Source: Cordilura impudica (taxonomy: Eukaryota > Arthropoda > Insecta > Diptera > Scathophagidae). Taken from it: 64,000 nucleotides of DNA. Made by a program: the position numbers and the translations under genes. Below, piece after piece: positions 34,030-45,472 of the stretch; within the stretch, counting starts at the first letter, position 1; every line of letters begins with the position of its first letter. The stretch covers positions 930,001 through 994,000 of the forward strand of contig OY821519.1 in NCBI GenBank assembly GCA_963682025.1. Reading direction: 5' to 3'. The notes beneath the pieces were generated by a model, which saw only the letters and a program-made list of their open reading frames with translations, was not told the DNA's origin and ran no database searches.

Positions 34030-36074
34030 CAGTAGAAACTCGATTCTTGCACGTAATGAAAACCGGGCTCGGTGCAAGTTTCGAGGTTGTCGCAAGTACC
34101 GAGTATTAATTTCCCATACAATATAAAAGGCACATACATCTGTTTAGAATCTAAGTTTAATATTTCAATTCAAAACACTTAAGTTCAACGTATTCGTATA
34201 ACAGTAGATGCATATTTTATGTGGAATTAAAGAAATTTAAAATTTTTGTTTGTTTTGTACAAAGTCGCTTGTTCAGTACTACACTGTTTCTTAGTCTCTG
34301 GAGCATCATAATATCATCTAATGAAGCATTGTTTTGCTCCGCCCATTCTAAGCAAATATTGAACGCTGATATAGTCTCCTCCGATGTAACTTCGTATTGA
34401 GTACCACGTCACCGGTTTCTTCACCATCAGTAAGGTCACCATCGGTATACTGCTCTTCATTTTGTGCGTTGAGCGCCAAATTAGGTTCAACAATCCATTG
34501 CTCAATTTCAGAATGTGATATTTGCTGCAATGGTTCTACTTCTTGAAGCAAAGTTGCAATGGATTGAATATTGAATGCATCGTCAGCTAGCTGTAAACAT
34601 AACTCTGAAAGAGGAATGACATCTTCATTATCCCAGTCGGATGATTTATTAAACAGTTTTTGAAATGATGACCGAATTGAAGACTCATTAAGGGCATTCC
34701 ACGCATTAGCTAAAAAACATATTTCGTCTTTTAAGGTGATGTTTCGCAAAGACTCGTCTATTGTTTTTCCACGACGAACAATGTGACTCAATAGGCTTTT
34801 TTTGTAGTTGAGCTTCGTAAGCCTTATAACATTCTGGTCCATGGGCTATATAAGAGCAGTACAATTTGGAGGAAGGCAGATTAAAAAATTTCACCATCAT
34901 TACTCCTACATTACATTATCAATAAGTAAAAGAGCTCTTTCGGAATTATTTTTCCAACAAGGAATTCTTTCACCTACAGATTTAAGATATTTTAAATTAT
35001 GTATGTAATAAAAGGAATTTTTTTAGGACCAAAAATTGACTTACCTCTAGAACAAATGTTCTGTGAAATCATTCTTCAAACAAGGCCATTGTCATCCAAG
35101 CACTTTTATTACATTTGTAGACAATAGGCATATCCGTAAAATTTTTGAATGAACGAGGATTTGATGATTTTCCAATAATCATTAATTTCACTCTATGATT
35201 TCCATCAGCATTCGTACAAGCAAGAAAAGTTACTCTTTCTTTACTGATTTTATGTCCCGGCGCCGAGGTTTCTTTAGAGCGCATAAGAGTTCTATAGGGC
35301 AAAAGCTTCCAAAATAGGCCAGACTCATCAGCAATGTATATCTGCTACTTTTCCAAATTTAGATCGGCAATTTTTTCATTTAGTTTTTGCAAAAATGGGT
35401 TAATAGAATCATTCTTATTTGACAGTTTTTCCCCACATATTTGGAGTCTTCGGATTCCATGTCTTTTTTTAAAGTTAGCAACCCAACCATTGCTAGCGTG
35501 TAAGCCACCCGACATTTCCTGAATCTTGGCATGGAATAACTTTGCCTTTTCCTTGAGCATATCAGATGTGATTGGTAAATTCTTTGCTCTTTGATTTGCA
35601 AACCATTTAAACAATGCTCTTTCCATTTTTGGAAACTCCGAGGGTTTAAGCGTCTTTCTTCTCCCAGGGCCGGATTCAGAATACGCCACAAATTTCTTTA
35701 TGGTGTTTTTATTTCTCCTAACATGAGTTATTGTTGATCTATGCACATGAAAACTTTTGGCTAAGGAATTGGTGGAAAATCCAGCACTTAATTTCTTTAA
35801 AATCTCAGCTGTGTCTTTAATTGTCAGCAACGTAAATTTTTTCTTTGCCATTATGACACCGCACCTCTCAATAGTCTGCTTAAAACTGATTCAAATTACA
35901 ACATTTCATCAGCAGCATAAAACGACGGGGATTTCCCGAAATGTATTCAGTCTAAGAAAACGTAAACAAAGCAGCATGCAAGAGTAATACTGAGTGCGTA
36001 ATGAAAAATATTTCTATGTTGCAAGAATCGAGGTGTGCAAGTATCAAGTATGTGCAGGAATCGAGTTACTACTG
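34030..36074 (-). mobile_element. pogo/Tigger-type transposon, nearly complete
   Basis: Ends are CAGTAGAAACTCGATTCTTG (left) and, on the other strand, CAGTAGTAACTCGATTCCTG (right), flanked by TA at 34028-34029 and 36075-36076. A CAGT start and TA duplication are typical of the pogo branch of Tc1/mariner. Length is 2045 bp. Each end also contains a second, inner copy of a related motif (TTGCACACCTCGATTCTTGC on the right; CTTGCGACAACCTCGAAACT on the left, minus strand), possible transposase-binding sites. It carries one transposase gene with few lesions. Confidence 0.9.
34348..35851 (-). pseudogene. pogo/Tigger-like (CENP-B/jerky family) transposase, disabled by few mutations
   Basis: Starts at ATG 35851. 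Residues 1-55 form the first helix-turn-helix (LTIKDTAEILKKLSAGFSTN, then VHRSTITHVRRNK). Residues 75-150 form the CENP-B-type second HTH (ERALFKWFANQRAKNLPITS, NGWVANFKKRHGI). A single in-frame TAG (35347-35345) interrupts just before IADESGLFWKLLP, the first catalytic Asp block. LPYRTLMRSKETSAPGHKIS, KERVTFLACTNADG and MIIGKSSNPRSFKN follow. A probable short intron (GAG|GTAAGT donor near 35045, ATCTGTAG acceptor near 34984) precedes ERALLLIDN, the second Asp block. A damaged stretch then leads to PPNCTALI and PMDQNVIRLTKLNYKK (third catalytic region), with an acidic tail. It is inactive as it stands but young compared with its neighbours. Confidence 0.85.
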
Positions 36075-36076
36075 TA

Positions 36077-38135
36077 CTTAAATTAAATAATATAAAAGTG
36101 TTTCATAATTTAAATTATAAATTAAAAATGCATTAGCAGAACTTATCTCGGTTATTGATCAAGTTGAAAATAGATGTTTGTGTTTTAACTGAATTTGAAC
36201 AATATTCAGCATAAATTTAAAATTGATTTGTTTGTGTTATAAAATATTATACATAGTTCATATTATAGGTTTGATGTTTTAGTTAATTTCTTATTAAAAA
36301 AAAGAATTGCATTGAAAACTGAATGTCAAATTGGAGTTTAAGCTTCATGTGAGTAGCTATTAGCATACAAATAATTAATTTGAACTCCAAATGTTTAATA
36401 TAATTTTAGTTTTATTTGAAATAAAATAAAAAAAATACTTATAGACAAATGATGATTTCAAAAAAATTTAAACGAGCAGGAGCAGTCCAAGTATGGTCGC
36501 TTAAATTTAGTAGAAAGTTGCAGAGACACATAAACTCCAACAGTCTCTGCTACATTTAAAATACAATTTTAACAGGTATTAAAGGAGGTAGAGAAATTTG
36601 ACCGTTCTTCAAATTTAGCAAATAAGATGCAATTCCAAAGTACCTTGAAATTATCCAGGCTGCGCGGCATTGCCACCAAAACAAATATTTTCTTCTGCAT
36701 CATATCCAATTAGAGAGCATTAATGAACTCAGATATTACTGATGCAGAGTTATTTTTTGAAGTTTTGTTATTTAAGCAAGTACTAGCAAAAGGACTTTAA
36801 TTTGGGATCACCTATATTTTTCACGAAAAATCCAATTTCATGTGAAAAATTAAAAAAAGGTTAAAATGCATTTTTCTCGAAAACTAAGCTAGATACAGCG
36901 GATAGGGCCTAAGCGTAAAATTAAAGTTTTAAAACTTAATTTTATTTTATGTATCAAAACCGCTTTTTATATCATTTCTTATCAGAAATTTATTTTAGTA
37001 CCACCCTTTCATATTTCCAGAAGTTTTAATTATTAAATTTTCATAAATAAAAAAAAAAATCAGCAAATAAGAGTGCCAATATGTGCATAATAATATATCT
37101 AGGTCTAGATCAACTATTTCATTATGAATTTTTTTACTTCACTGACTTTGAGATTGTTTTGGAGTCATGGACCTTAGCTTAGGATCTTAAAAGTGTACTG
37201 GCTGATGCAGAATTGTATTTGCCTTTTTGGCTTGCTTTTTAAGTCAAATACTCCTCTGTGCGCTTCAAAAAGTGTCGAGAAATTAATGTTTAATTTATGA
37301 GTGTTTTTTTTTTTTTTATCAGATATGAATTACGGCTGGCTCGTAATGTGGATATGGCAGTAATGTATGAATTAGTGGTGGTGGTGGTGCTACATCAATA
37401 AAGTTGTATTTCTTTAGACAAATGATGTATTACAAAGCGCCAGCGAAAAAAAAAAGAAAATGCATGTTTACGTCACCAACTGTCGAGATGTACAAAAGGA
37501 AATTAAAAATAAATCCCACACACGTACCTAAAGCTGAGTTTACGTGTATGTGTGTATGTGTCTTTGTGTGTTTGTATATTGTTTCTATGAAGAGGACGAG
37601 AATCTAAGAAATAAATAAAACGAAAACTAAATGCAAACAAAAACACAACAACACAGCAGAAGTTCTGCCGCCATTTGTTTGTGCTTTGTCTTTTATTATT
37701 TTTTGTTTTCATTGGTGTGACATGGAACAGAACAAAAGGATTAGTTTCAACATTCGTTTTCTTTTTTTTTTTGAAGATTATGCGATACGTGAGCCACCAC
37801 AAAATATTCCATGCTACTAAGTATTTAATTTCAATTGTATTGTATTGGCAGTTAAATGCTTTCCAAGTGATTCTACAGCTGATACGAGCAAAATTCATTT
37901 GATTATTGTTGTTCTTAGGTTTGACTTAATAGATTTACGCCTTTTGATCGAAACTGATATCGTCAATTTGTCAAATAGTCAAATATTTTTTCTAATTTCT
38001 CAAATAGATAATAAGTTTGAAAATGAAATGAACAAATTGAATTTTATTTGTAATGATATTGGGTTAAAACAAATGTGTAACTACAACAACTAGAAACGAC
38101 TTATATATATGACTTAATATATTTTTCCATTAGCA
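36077..38135. other. No recognised feature
   Basis: AT-rich DNA. ORFs at 37404 (67 codons) and 37503 (131 codons, minus) have no recognisable domain. A GTGTATGTGTGTATGTGTCT simple tract lies at about 37540-37580. Confidence 0.35.
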
Positions 38136-38139
38136 CATC

Positions 38140-39650
38140 AATGCTCACAGATTTTCTATAAATTGTGGCATGAAAAGATCCGCTTCCTCTTGTCTTTTTT
38201 TTAATATTACATAACAAGATAGATAGTTTGAATCGGTAGAGTTACGGCGTAACGTTAGAGTTAATAGAGATAAGTACTTCACAGATCGCCAGAATCTCTG
38301 CTTGGCTGAAGGTTGGCATCGACTCATCTTTGAGCAATCACTTCTAAAAGAGAACTTGACCTGAAATGATTTTTCGAAATCCCGACTAGGTGTAAAATAG
38401 CCACATTCTAGTCTTAACCGATTTAGAGGCCTATTATGTCAATCGGTGCTGCAGCAGCTAATGGCGCTGCAATATTCTGTGGTTTTCTGGAATAACCGCG
38501 TATGTCCATTATTGTCAGTTTTGAGTTAACGATGCCAAATATATTAATTTTTAACACTCTTTACATGTGTTAAATTTGTTTAAAAAAAATAATGAACATT
38601 TCTGAGTTTCTTCTTTAAATAATGACGAAACTTAAATGTTTATTAAATTAATTTGCAGCACTATCGACGCATGTCAACCTTTGTTTGATCGCTGACAAAT
38701 TATTTTCTCAGTAAACGACACATAGCGACATACGTTGTTATTAATGAAAAAAAATTAAAAATAATTTTGGATTAGTTTTCAGTTTATAACCACTTATAAA
38801 AACGTGTGTTTATTTCTGTTATTTTTTGTCACTATTATTCTTGATACGTTGTTATATTCTCACCCTAAGTCCTGTTAAATTTTTGTTGACGAACAAAAAA
38901 AAAACCATTTTTCAAGCAACAACAACTCATATCTACATGGGTAGTAGTTTTCTTTTCAAAGAAAACGACGTTTGTCGACATAAGTTGTTTTATCTTCACA
39001 CACTTTAAGTGTTATTTACATATTGTTTTTTTCGTCCATCTCTAGGACCTATTCCTCTCAAGATTTTTGACTAAAAATTTTATATAAAGTATTTATTGCC
39101 CATATCTACAGGACTGTTAAATAAAAAGCTCTAAAAACTTTATATCGAGCCCATAATTTCAAATATATCGTTTTTGGCTCCCCTCAACATTTTGATTTGA
39201 TGACATACGCGGTTATTCTAGAAAACCACAGTATTATCAGTGGTTGCTATTTTATGAAAGTCAATAGGAATAAGATAAATTAGGGCATTGAGAGCTTCCG
39301 AAGGGCAGTTACTCCAATGCATGTTGACGTTGAATGGGCTCCATTAAGGGCTTAAACCCCTTATCATACCGAGCATATTTCTAAAGGCATAAAAAGCTAT
39401 CATTACCTTTAAACTCTGTGTTCGTCGTTCAGTTTCCATGGGAGTTTAGAGTCCATGTCTGGGCACGTTTCCACTTATCACCTTTCAAGAACACACCTGA
39501 TACCAGAATCACTACTTTAATCCCTTGAACAGGAACTGAGCTAATAACTAGAAAGCACTTCACCTAGAGATGTTCCTCTCCTAATTTGCTTTAAGCTTTC
39601 ATCAAGGACCATATTATATAATAGAGGATGTGCAAACTGAAAAGTTGTGA
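38140..39650 (-). pseudogene. LINE pol remnant with RNase H (I/R1-like), split by a 755-bp insertion
   Basis: Minus-strand text, 3' half of a LINE ORF2: VKVMIAFYAFRNMLGMIRGL and SPLM (about 39440-39345), then SEALNALIYLIPIDFHKIAT (about 39300-39245). After removing the insertion 38477-39231 it continues AAPLAAAAPIDIIGL (about 38470-38430), followed by TFSQAEILAICEVLISINSN (about 38310-38250), an RNase H-like QAE.LAI block. The order IAFY..R..LG..WGLSP ... ALE.L..L.P ... A..AA.RL ... RNase H fits I, R1 or LOA-type LINEs. Many stops are present. Confidence 0.7.
38477..39231. mobile_element. 755-bp inverted-repeat transposon nested in the LINE, TATT duplication
   Basis: Terminal inverted repeats of about 30 bp: CTGTGGTTTTCTGGAATAAC, CGCGTATGTC (left) and the same with one change on the right (CTGTGGTTTTCTAGAATAAC, CGCGTATGTC). 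The 4-bp direct repeat TATT lies at 38473-38476 and 39232-39235. Deleting the element and one TATT joins the LINE reading text smoothly. The interior is non-coding, with a second partly inverted pair near 38660-38740 and 38960-38985. Superfamily not assigned. Confidence 0.8.
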
Positions 39651-39844
39651 CATCAGTATGGGGGACAATAGACGTATATACAAAATTTTATTGGTCCAGC
39701 AACAAATAAGATGTTGATATATCGTGTTCCATGCACATTGTTGCTAACGAATTTTGTAATACGAGAATTTAGAAATCATTCCAGATAAATTTTTTGATGT
39801 AAATTTGTAAAAACTGAAATGAAATTAATAAAAAAACAAAAATA

Positions 39845-39905
39845 AATAAAAAATTAACACATGGCCATTAGAGTGGTCCTAAAAAATGAAAATGCGATTT
39901 TGAGT
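39845..39905 (+). mobile_element. Terminal fragment of the long-inverted-repeat transposon (GAGTGGTCC end)
   Basis: CATGGCCATTAGAGTGGTCC, then AAAATGAAAATGCGATTTTG resembles the outer end of the 7517-11909 element (GTCCATTGGAGTGGTCCCAC, CAAATTGCGATTTTG). Only about 55 bp is present, directly before the Helitron end. Confidence 0.6.
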
Positions 39906-40163
39906 ATATAAAATTAATAAATATAAAAATAATAAATATAAATATATAAAATACTAGCTGGACCCGGCAAACGTTTTTTTGCCCTCAATGAATTTTTAAT
40001 TTTAGTTAGAATCTGTATATATCTATATAAAAAAACGTTTGTGCATTTGTTAATATTAAAACTGTTAAAGAACAACCATGTTTTATTTACGAAAATTAAA
40101 ATAAATATTTATTGTAACATACGTATGTATAAGAATGACCAATATATTTCTATCATTGTAATT

Positions 40164-41100
40164 CTAAAAAGAGTGAACAATATTTTTAGTTTCCTTGTTC
40201 TGGCAGTAAATTAATAAATTTGCTGGCTTTCCGACACGGGAAAAACAACTGTTTTCGAGGTCCAAACGACATATTTGCAATGCTTGTCCTTGAGATTTAT
40301 TGATGGTCATGGTAAAGCCCAATCTGTTCGGAAATTGCAATCTTTTGAATGTTATCAGTGTGTCGGTAGGAATCATAGGAATTCTTGGCAGCAAGACATG
40401 TTCTCCTTTAAATTTGCCTTTGAGAATTGTGGGCTCAATAACATTGAGTATTATCCTCTCAACAATTAACCTGGTGCCATTACATAGTCTCGGAGCGTTG
40501 AGGTTACGTAGCAAAATTATTGGAGAACCAACTTTTAATTTTAATAAATGTGGAGTAGATCGGGTACATCAAGTGAATTCAAAAATTCTGTTGGATAATT
40601 GACTGCTTCATTTTCTTCAACAACACTATCCATAGATTTGAAATAACACTTTCGGAATCAATCATGTCCTGAATAATAACATTAATATTATTGACATCGA
40701 AATTTTTTGCGGCTTAAATAGTTCTTTCACTTAACCAAGTAGTTGTTTTGAAAACTGGTCAGCCGTTGGATCATGGATAATAAAATGAGAGCTCCACCAA
40801 ACAGTCTTTCATTGCCTTTCAAATCTTTTAAAGTTCTATGTAGTGTTTCTAAGGAATATTTGTAAGCCATGTTATATTCATCCCAAATAATAATATTGCA
40901 TTTTTGCAGAACTTTTGCCATACCGGAATGTTTTTTTTTATATTAATACGGCATTCTCATTCGTTTGTACATTTAACGGTGATTTGAGTGCTGAATGAAC
41001 TGTGCGACCACCATGCAATAATGTTGCGGCTATTCCGCATAAAGCAATAGCCAATGCAATTTTTCCTTCCTCTTTGGTTAGAATATTTGTATATAAAAAC
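40164..41100 (-). pseudogene. Helitron PIF1-like helicase, broken fragments
   Basis: In order on the minus strand: EGKIALAIALCGIAATLLHG and GRTVHSALKSPLN (helicase motif Ia region), KVLQKCNIIIWDEYNMAYK (motif II, WDE), LHRTLKDLKGNERLFGGALI (motif III region; the GD.RQ part is replaced by SMIQRL), a gap, then LRNLNAPRLCNGTRLIVERI, GEHVLLPRIPMIPTD, RLQFPNRLGFTMTINKSQGQ (motifs V and VI) and RVGKPANLLIY. The Walker A block (GTGKT) is missing, and eight or so residues usually found before RVGKP (HGQLYVACS-type) are deleted. No Rep domain remains. The frames differ between blocks, so it is inactive. Confidence 0.85.
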
Positions 41101-41411
41101 GTTTGTGAATTTGGGAACTTATAAAATTTAAATAAATTTGACAACTCATTATTTTTCGAACGCCAGCGCCATCTACCGGGTCCAACAAAAAAATTTTTGC
41201 CATCATCTAACATACATATATGTACATTCTTAGTTTCAGTAAAATCGCACCGTAAATAAGAATATTCGAAATGGCTTTACCCCAGCGCCACCTATCGGGT
41301 CCATTTATACATACAAAAATTTCCTATGGTAAAACATACATACATTCTGAATTGCAGTCAAATCGCTCTAAACAAAAAAATAAAATGAAAAACAAAAAAA
41401 GGAGTTTAACT

Positions 41412-41781
41412 TCTTATATATAAAATTCTCGTGTCGCGGTCTCTGTAATTGAACTCCTCCGAAACGGCTTGACCGATTCTCATGAAATTTTGTGTGGATG
41501 TTGGGTAGGTCTCAGAAACGAACAACAGGTATTTATTTTTTTTTGATATCTCAAGTGGGCGTGGCACTTATGGCTATCATAGTACTCCAGATATCTGATT
41601 TTAAAAGTTCACTTTGTATGGTGGGTACCCCTCTCAGTGGCCCTATCAAAAAAAAAAAAAATAGACGTTGTCCGATTCTCAGACCTACCCAATATGCGCA
41701 CAAAATTTCATGAGAATCGGTCGAGCCGTTTCGGCGGAATTTTACCACAAACACCGCGACAGAAGAATTTTATATATAAGA
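41412..41781. repeat. 370-bp palindrome made of two facing Helitron 5' ends
   Basis: Left arm TCTTATATATAAAATTCTCG, TGTCGCGGTCTCTG, CTCCGAAACGGCTTGACCGA, TTCTCATGAAATTTTGTG. The right arm is its reverse complement with a few changes, ending CACCGCGACAGAAGAATTTT, ATATATAAGA. Arms are about 100-110 bp; the spacer includes GTGGGCGTGGCACTTATGGC. Confidence 0.85.
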
Positions 41782-42012
41782 TTTATTAATTATTTTTTAT
41801 GTACTTTTTAACGACAATGACATAATTTTATAATGTCAACTACTGCATTAAAATTATTAAATGAAAGACAATTATATAAATTTTTATGTTGTTTATATGT
41901 ATTATTAAAACTTTTATTAAATAAAATTTTAAATTTAGAAAATTTTAAATATGTTTATTTTTCAGGTCCACCAAATAAATTCAAAAAGAGATTTCAATCT
42001 TGTTACTGCTTT

Positions 42013-42567
42013 TTATACCCTCCACACCTCAGTGGCAGAGGGTATATATAGGTTTGTCATTCCGTTTGTAACGCATCGAAATAAATTCCTGAGACCCCAA
42101 AAAAATATATTCTCTTAATCCTTATAACAAGCGAAATTGATTTACCGATGACCGTCTGTCCGTCTGTCTGTGGAAATCACGATCATGCCGTCAATATCTA
42201 AGCTAGACCGTTCGTTTTTGTATAAAATCGTTTATTAACATCCCAAAGCAGTTTAAAATCGTCAAAATCGGTCAATGTGTTTCTTGTTTTTCTTAAGATA
42301 TGTTGTATATGTTGTAATTCTTCGTATTATTGAAGTCATTACAGTTGTGTGTATATTAATACTGCACGTGTCACATTGGCCTAAGCAAGCTTTACCACAT
42401 ATTTTTTTATCATTAAATTTAAATCTTAAAAATTAAAAATTAATAAAAAAAAAAAAAATTTAAAATGAAAAATGAAAAATGGAAAATGGAAAATGAAAAA
42501 TGAAAAATAAAAAATGAAAATTGAAAATTGAAAATTGAAAAATGAAAATTGAAAATTGAAAAATTAA

Positions 42568-42599
<32 letters not shown>

Positions 42600-42796
42600 G
42601 GAAAATGGAAAATGAAAAATGAAAAATGAAAAATCGGAAATGGAAAATGGAAAATGAAAAATGGAAAATGAAAAATGAAAAATGAAAAATGAAAATGAAA
42701 AATGAAAAATGGAAAATGAAAAATGAAAAACGCAAAATGAAAATGAGAAATGAAAAATGGAAGATGGAAAATGAAAAATGAAAAATGAAAAATGAA

Positions 42797-42828
<32 letters not shown>

Positions 42829-42852
42829 GGAAAATGAAAAATAAAAATTGAA

Positions 42853-42884
<32 letters not shown>

Positions 42885-42901
42885 GAAAAATAAAAAATGA
42901 A

Positions 42902-42933
<32 letters not shown>

Positions 42934-42936
42934 GAA

Positions 42937-42968
<32 letters not shown>

Positions 42969-42983
42969 GAAAATGAAAGTGAA

Positions 42984-43015
<32 letters not shown>

Positions 43016-43046
43016 GAAAAACGAAAAATGAAAAATGAAAAATGAA

Positions 43047-43078
<32 letters not shown>

Positions 43079-43234
43079 GAAAAATGAAAAATGAAAAATG
43101 AAAAATGAAAAATGAAAAATGAAAAATGAAAAATTAAAAATGAAAAATTAAAAATGAAAAATGAAAAATGAAAAATGAAAATGAAAATATAAAAATGAAA
43201 AATTAAAAATGGAAAACGGAAAATGAAAAATGAA

Positions 43235-43266
<32 letters not shown>

Positions 43267-43460
43267 GAGAAATGAAAAATCAAAAATGGAAAATGAAAAA
43301 TGAAAAGTGGAAAATGGAAAATAGAAATTTAAAATGAAAAAATAAAAATGAAAAACGAAAGATGAAAATTGAAAAGTGAAAAATGGAAAATGATAAAAAT
43401 AATGAAAATTGCAAATGAAAATGGTGGAGGGCCCAGCCGAATTTAACGCTCTTACTTGTT
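42013..43460 (+). mobile_element. INE-1/DINE-type element, second family, expanded by a heptamer array
   Basis: Starts TTATACCCTCCACACCTCAG, TGGCAGAGGGTATATATAGG (a 5' hairpin with CCCTC/GAGGG arms), then TTTGTAACGCATCGAAATAA and the CCGTCTGTCCGTCTGTCTGT tract. It ends GGTGGAGGGCCCAGCCGAAT, TTAACGCTCTTACTTG. This is closer to the Drosophila INE-1 plan (TACCCT..GCAGAGGGTATA; CTTACTTG end) than the other DINEs in the window. The central minisatellite makes up two thirds of its length. Non-coding. Confidence 0.85.
42460..43400 (+). repeat. AAAAATG heptamer array of about 950 bp
   Basis: About 130 tandem copies of GAAAAAT with GGAAAAT and GAAAATT variants arranged in short higher-order runs. The minus strand gives a Phe/Ile/His/Ser open frame of 91 codons, an artefact of the 7-bp unit. 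Confidence 0.95.
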
Positions 43461-45352
43461 TTTATTAAAATTAATCGAAATAATGAAAATAATTATATAA
43501 ATTTTGCAACATGATTTTCCCATTTTATAAAACTTTCAGTTTTCTATTTTCTTCTAAAAAATGTGTGTACAATTACGAGTATCAAAATGTGTGTACTGTG
43601 TATCAATTATCGCAAAATTTTTATTGGAACTTTGGGAACAAAAAGTGTGACCGTACATAAATGACAGAGATTTTGCCCAGAAACACGGTTTTCTGTTCCA
43701 ATTTTATGTGAAATGTATAGACGCTTGTTGTCCCCTTTTGCATTATCAGTTTTCATGTCACAAGCTTGCATATCCTCTGTTATATATCGTCCTTGTTCTC
43801 ACTATTACTATTAGAAACTGTTCCAATTCGTGTGTTCGGTCAGATCCATGAAAGCACACCGGATTACATATAGTACCTACATAATAATCTCTAGTTTAAA
43901 TTTACTTATATTCAAGTTAATAATAGCAAATATATCTTATAATGGCCATGCAAAATTACAGAGTTCTATTCCTAACAACAAAAAAGTTACACATTTTTGA
44001 TGCGATAATGGCCAAAATTATCCACTATGCGCAGTTTCCGTTGAATGGCCTTTCAAATATGCCTGTTGGCTTAGCCAGCGATGTGATGACCTCTCAAGCT
44101 TGAGTCTTTCCAGCGTTTCTAATAGAAAATATGAAAGACCTCTTTTTTTTGCCATATTGTGTCATATGTATATGCCCTGCTATATTTGTAAAGTACAGAT
44201 AGATGTATTTGTTATTTGTAATACAATACTTCAAAATTTAGTTAATATTCTTCTTCGATAATGACTGAATTATTGGTGAAAAACAGTTGATGTTATTTAA
44301 ACTAGAACTACAGATTCATTTTGAAATTTAAGAACGGTACATTTAAGTCGAACGCAAGTGTTCATGGCTGTCAGTGCATAACAGGAAGATGTTTTGTGTG
44401 GAGTCCAGGACCGATTCTCAGTGAATTCATAGAAATTAAACATATTCAATAAAATAAAGCAACGATTGTTGTTATTGGTGTTTCAAACTATATACAAGTT
44501 TATGCGTGCGTATGAGTGCATCAGTGAGTGAATTAGTGTAAACAATTGGTAGTAGAAAAGTTAAAATACATAATAATCTTTATAACTCAAATAAAACCTG
44601 AAAAGTTAAGCGTGAATTGCAAGTAAACTTGTGCCATAAACATTTCTTCTCCATTATTTCGTTGTTCTTGTTGTTGCCATTGCTATTGCCATTGCCGTCA
44701 ACGATTTTACGTTGATGTTGTTGCTGATGTTAAGGACGTTTTTAGTTTCATATTTAACTATTTAGATAAGTTTTGTATAAGTGCCTTCCTCTCTAAAATC
44801 ACTTGAACAAAAACAAAAAAAAAAAAAAACAAAAAAGAAGAAATAAAGAAAACTTTTACTGACAATGCGAGTAAAAGGCTTTATATAGTGTTGTGTCAAG
44901 TGCGTGTAAACGCATCTTGACATTCAACACAAAAATGGCTTAAATGGTTCGCTGTGTGCGAACGTTTTTTTTCTATTTGCCATTTTCTCATGTTGAGTTA
45001 CATAAATGCAATTAAATTATGAAAAGTTTTTTACTGTGTGACTGAAAGAATAAATGAATGAATGAATGAATGTGTCTCTGCTTAGCTATAAGTTTGTTTT
45101 GTAGTAAACAGTTTAATAACCCAGCAAAAATTTTTGATAAACATATTTTGTATCGCCTTTCAAGTAGAAATATGTGCAGAGTTTCCGTCTCAAAACAATT
45201 TTCTTCTATAAAAGAAAAAAACTTTGGAAAATGTTTATGAAATATAATTATAAATAATTTTTTTTGGAATTTCCAAACTTTTAATATAAAATTTATTGAT
45301 GGTATTTGACAATTTTTGTTTAGTGTAAAATGATATATTAAAATTAAGATTA
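43461..45352. other. No gene recognised; 44350-45010 may be host regulatory or 5' UTR DNA
   Basis: 44350-45010 is single-copy in the window, with TTGTTGTTGCCATTGCTATT (repeated GTTG/GCCATTG) and GTGTGAGTGCATCAGTGAGTG-type text, as often seen in fly 5' UTRs and promoters. No open frame is convincing. A (GAAT)n run, AATGAATGAATGAATGAATG, lies at about 45052-45072. Confidence 0.3.
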
Positions 45353-45472
45353 ATACCCTGTTTCCATAACACAATTCGTCACAGACGAACGAAAATTTGT
45401 ATGAAGAACAAAAACAAAATACACACAAATTTTCGTTCGCCTATGACGAATTGTGTTATGGAAACAGGGTAT
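45353..45472. mobile_element. 114-bp hairpin MITE flanked by TA
   Basis: TACCCTGTTTCCATAACACA, ATTCGTCA and CGAACGAAAATTTGT are repeated in inverse orientation after a spacer of about 20 bases. The stem is about 47 bp with two or three mismatches. TA lies at 45354-45355 and 45470-45471, suggesting a Tc1/mariner-type TA target, though TA could also be part of the ends. Confidence 0.8.

Larger units (their letters stand above)
39954..41781 (-). mobile_element. Helitron with helicase remnants
   Basis: On the minus strand it starts TCTTATATATAAAATTCTTC at 41781, with host A before it. It ends CGTTTGCCGGGTCCAGCTAG at 39954, followed by host T (39953). TC start, CTAG end and A^T target are Helitron hallmarks. 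The 5' 370 bp is palindromic because a second, inverted copy of the 5' end sits at 41412-41520. Interior blocks GCGCCATCTACCGGGTCC and GCGCCACCTATCGGGTCC repeat every 120 bp or so in the 5' non-coding part. The coding part is at 41100-40164. Confidence 0.85.

Noticed and set aside
41833..42051. 72-codon frame rich in Leu, Lys and Asn
   Set aside because: Very AT-rich composition and no motif. Its end runs into the INE-1-like element.
42460..42735. 91-codon Phe/Ile/His/Ser repeat protein
   Set aside because: A reading of the AAAAATG heptamer array. It stays open only because the unit lacks stop codons on that strand.
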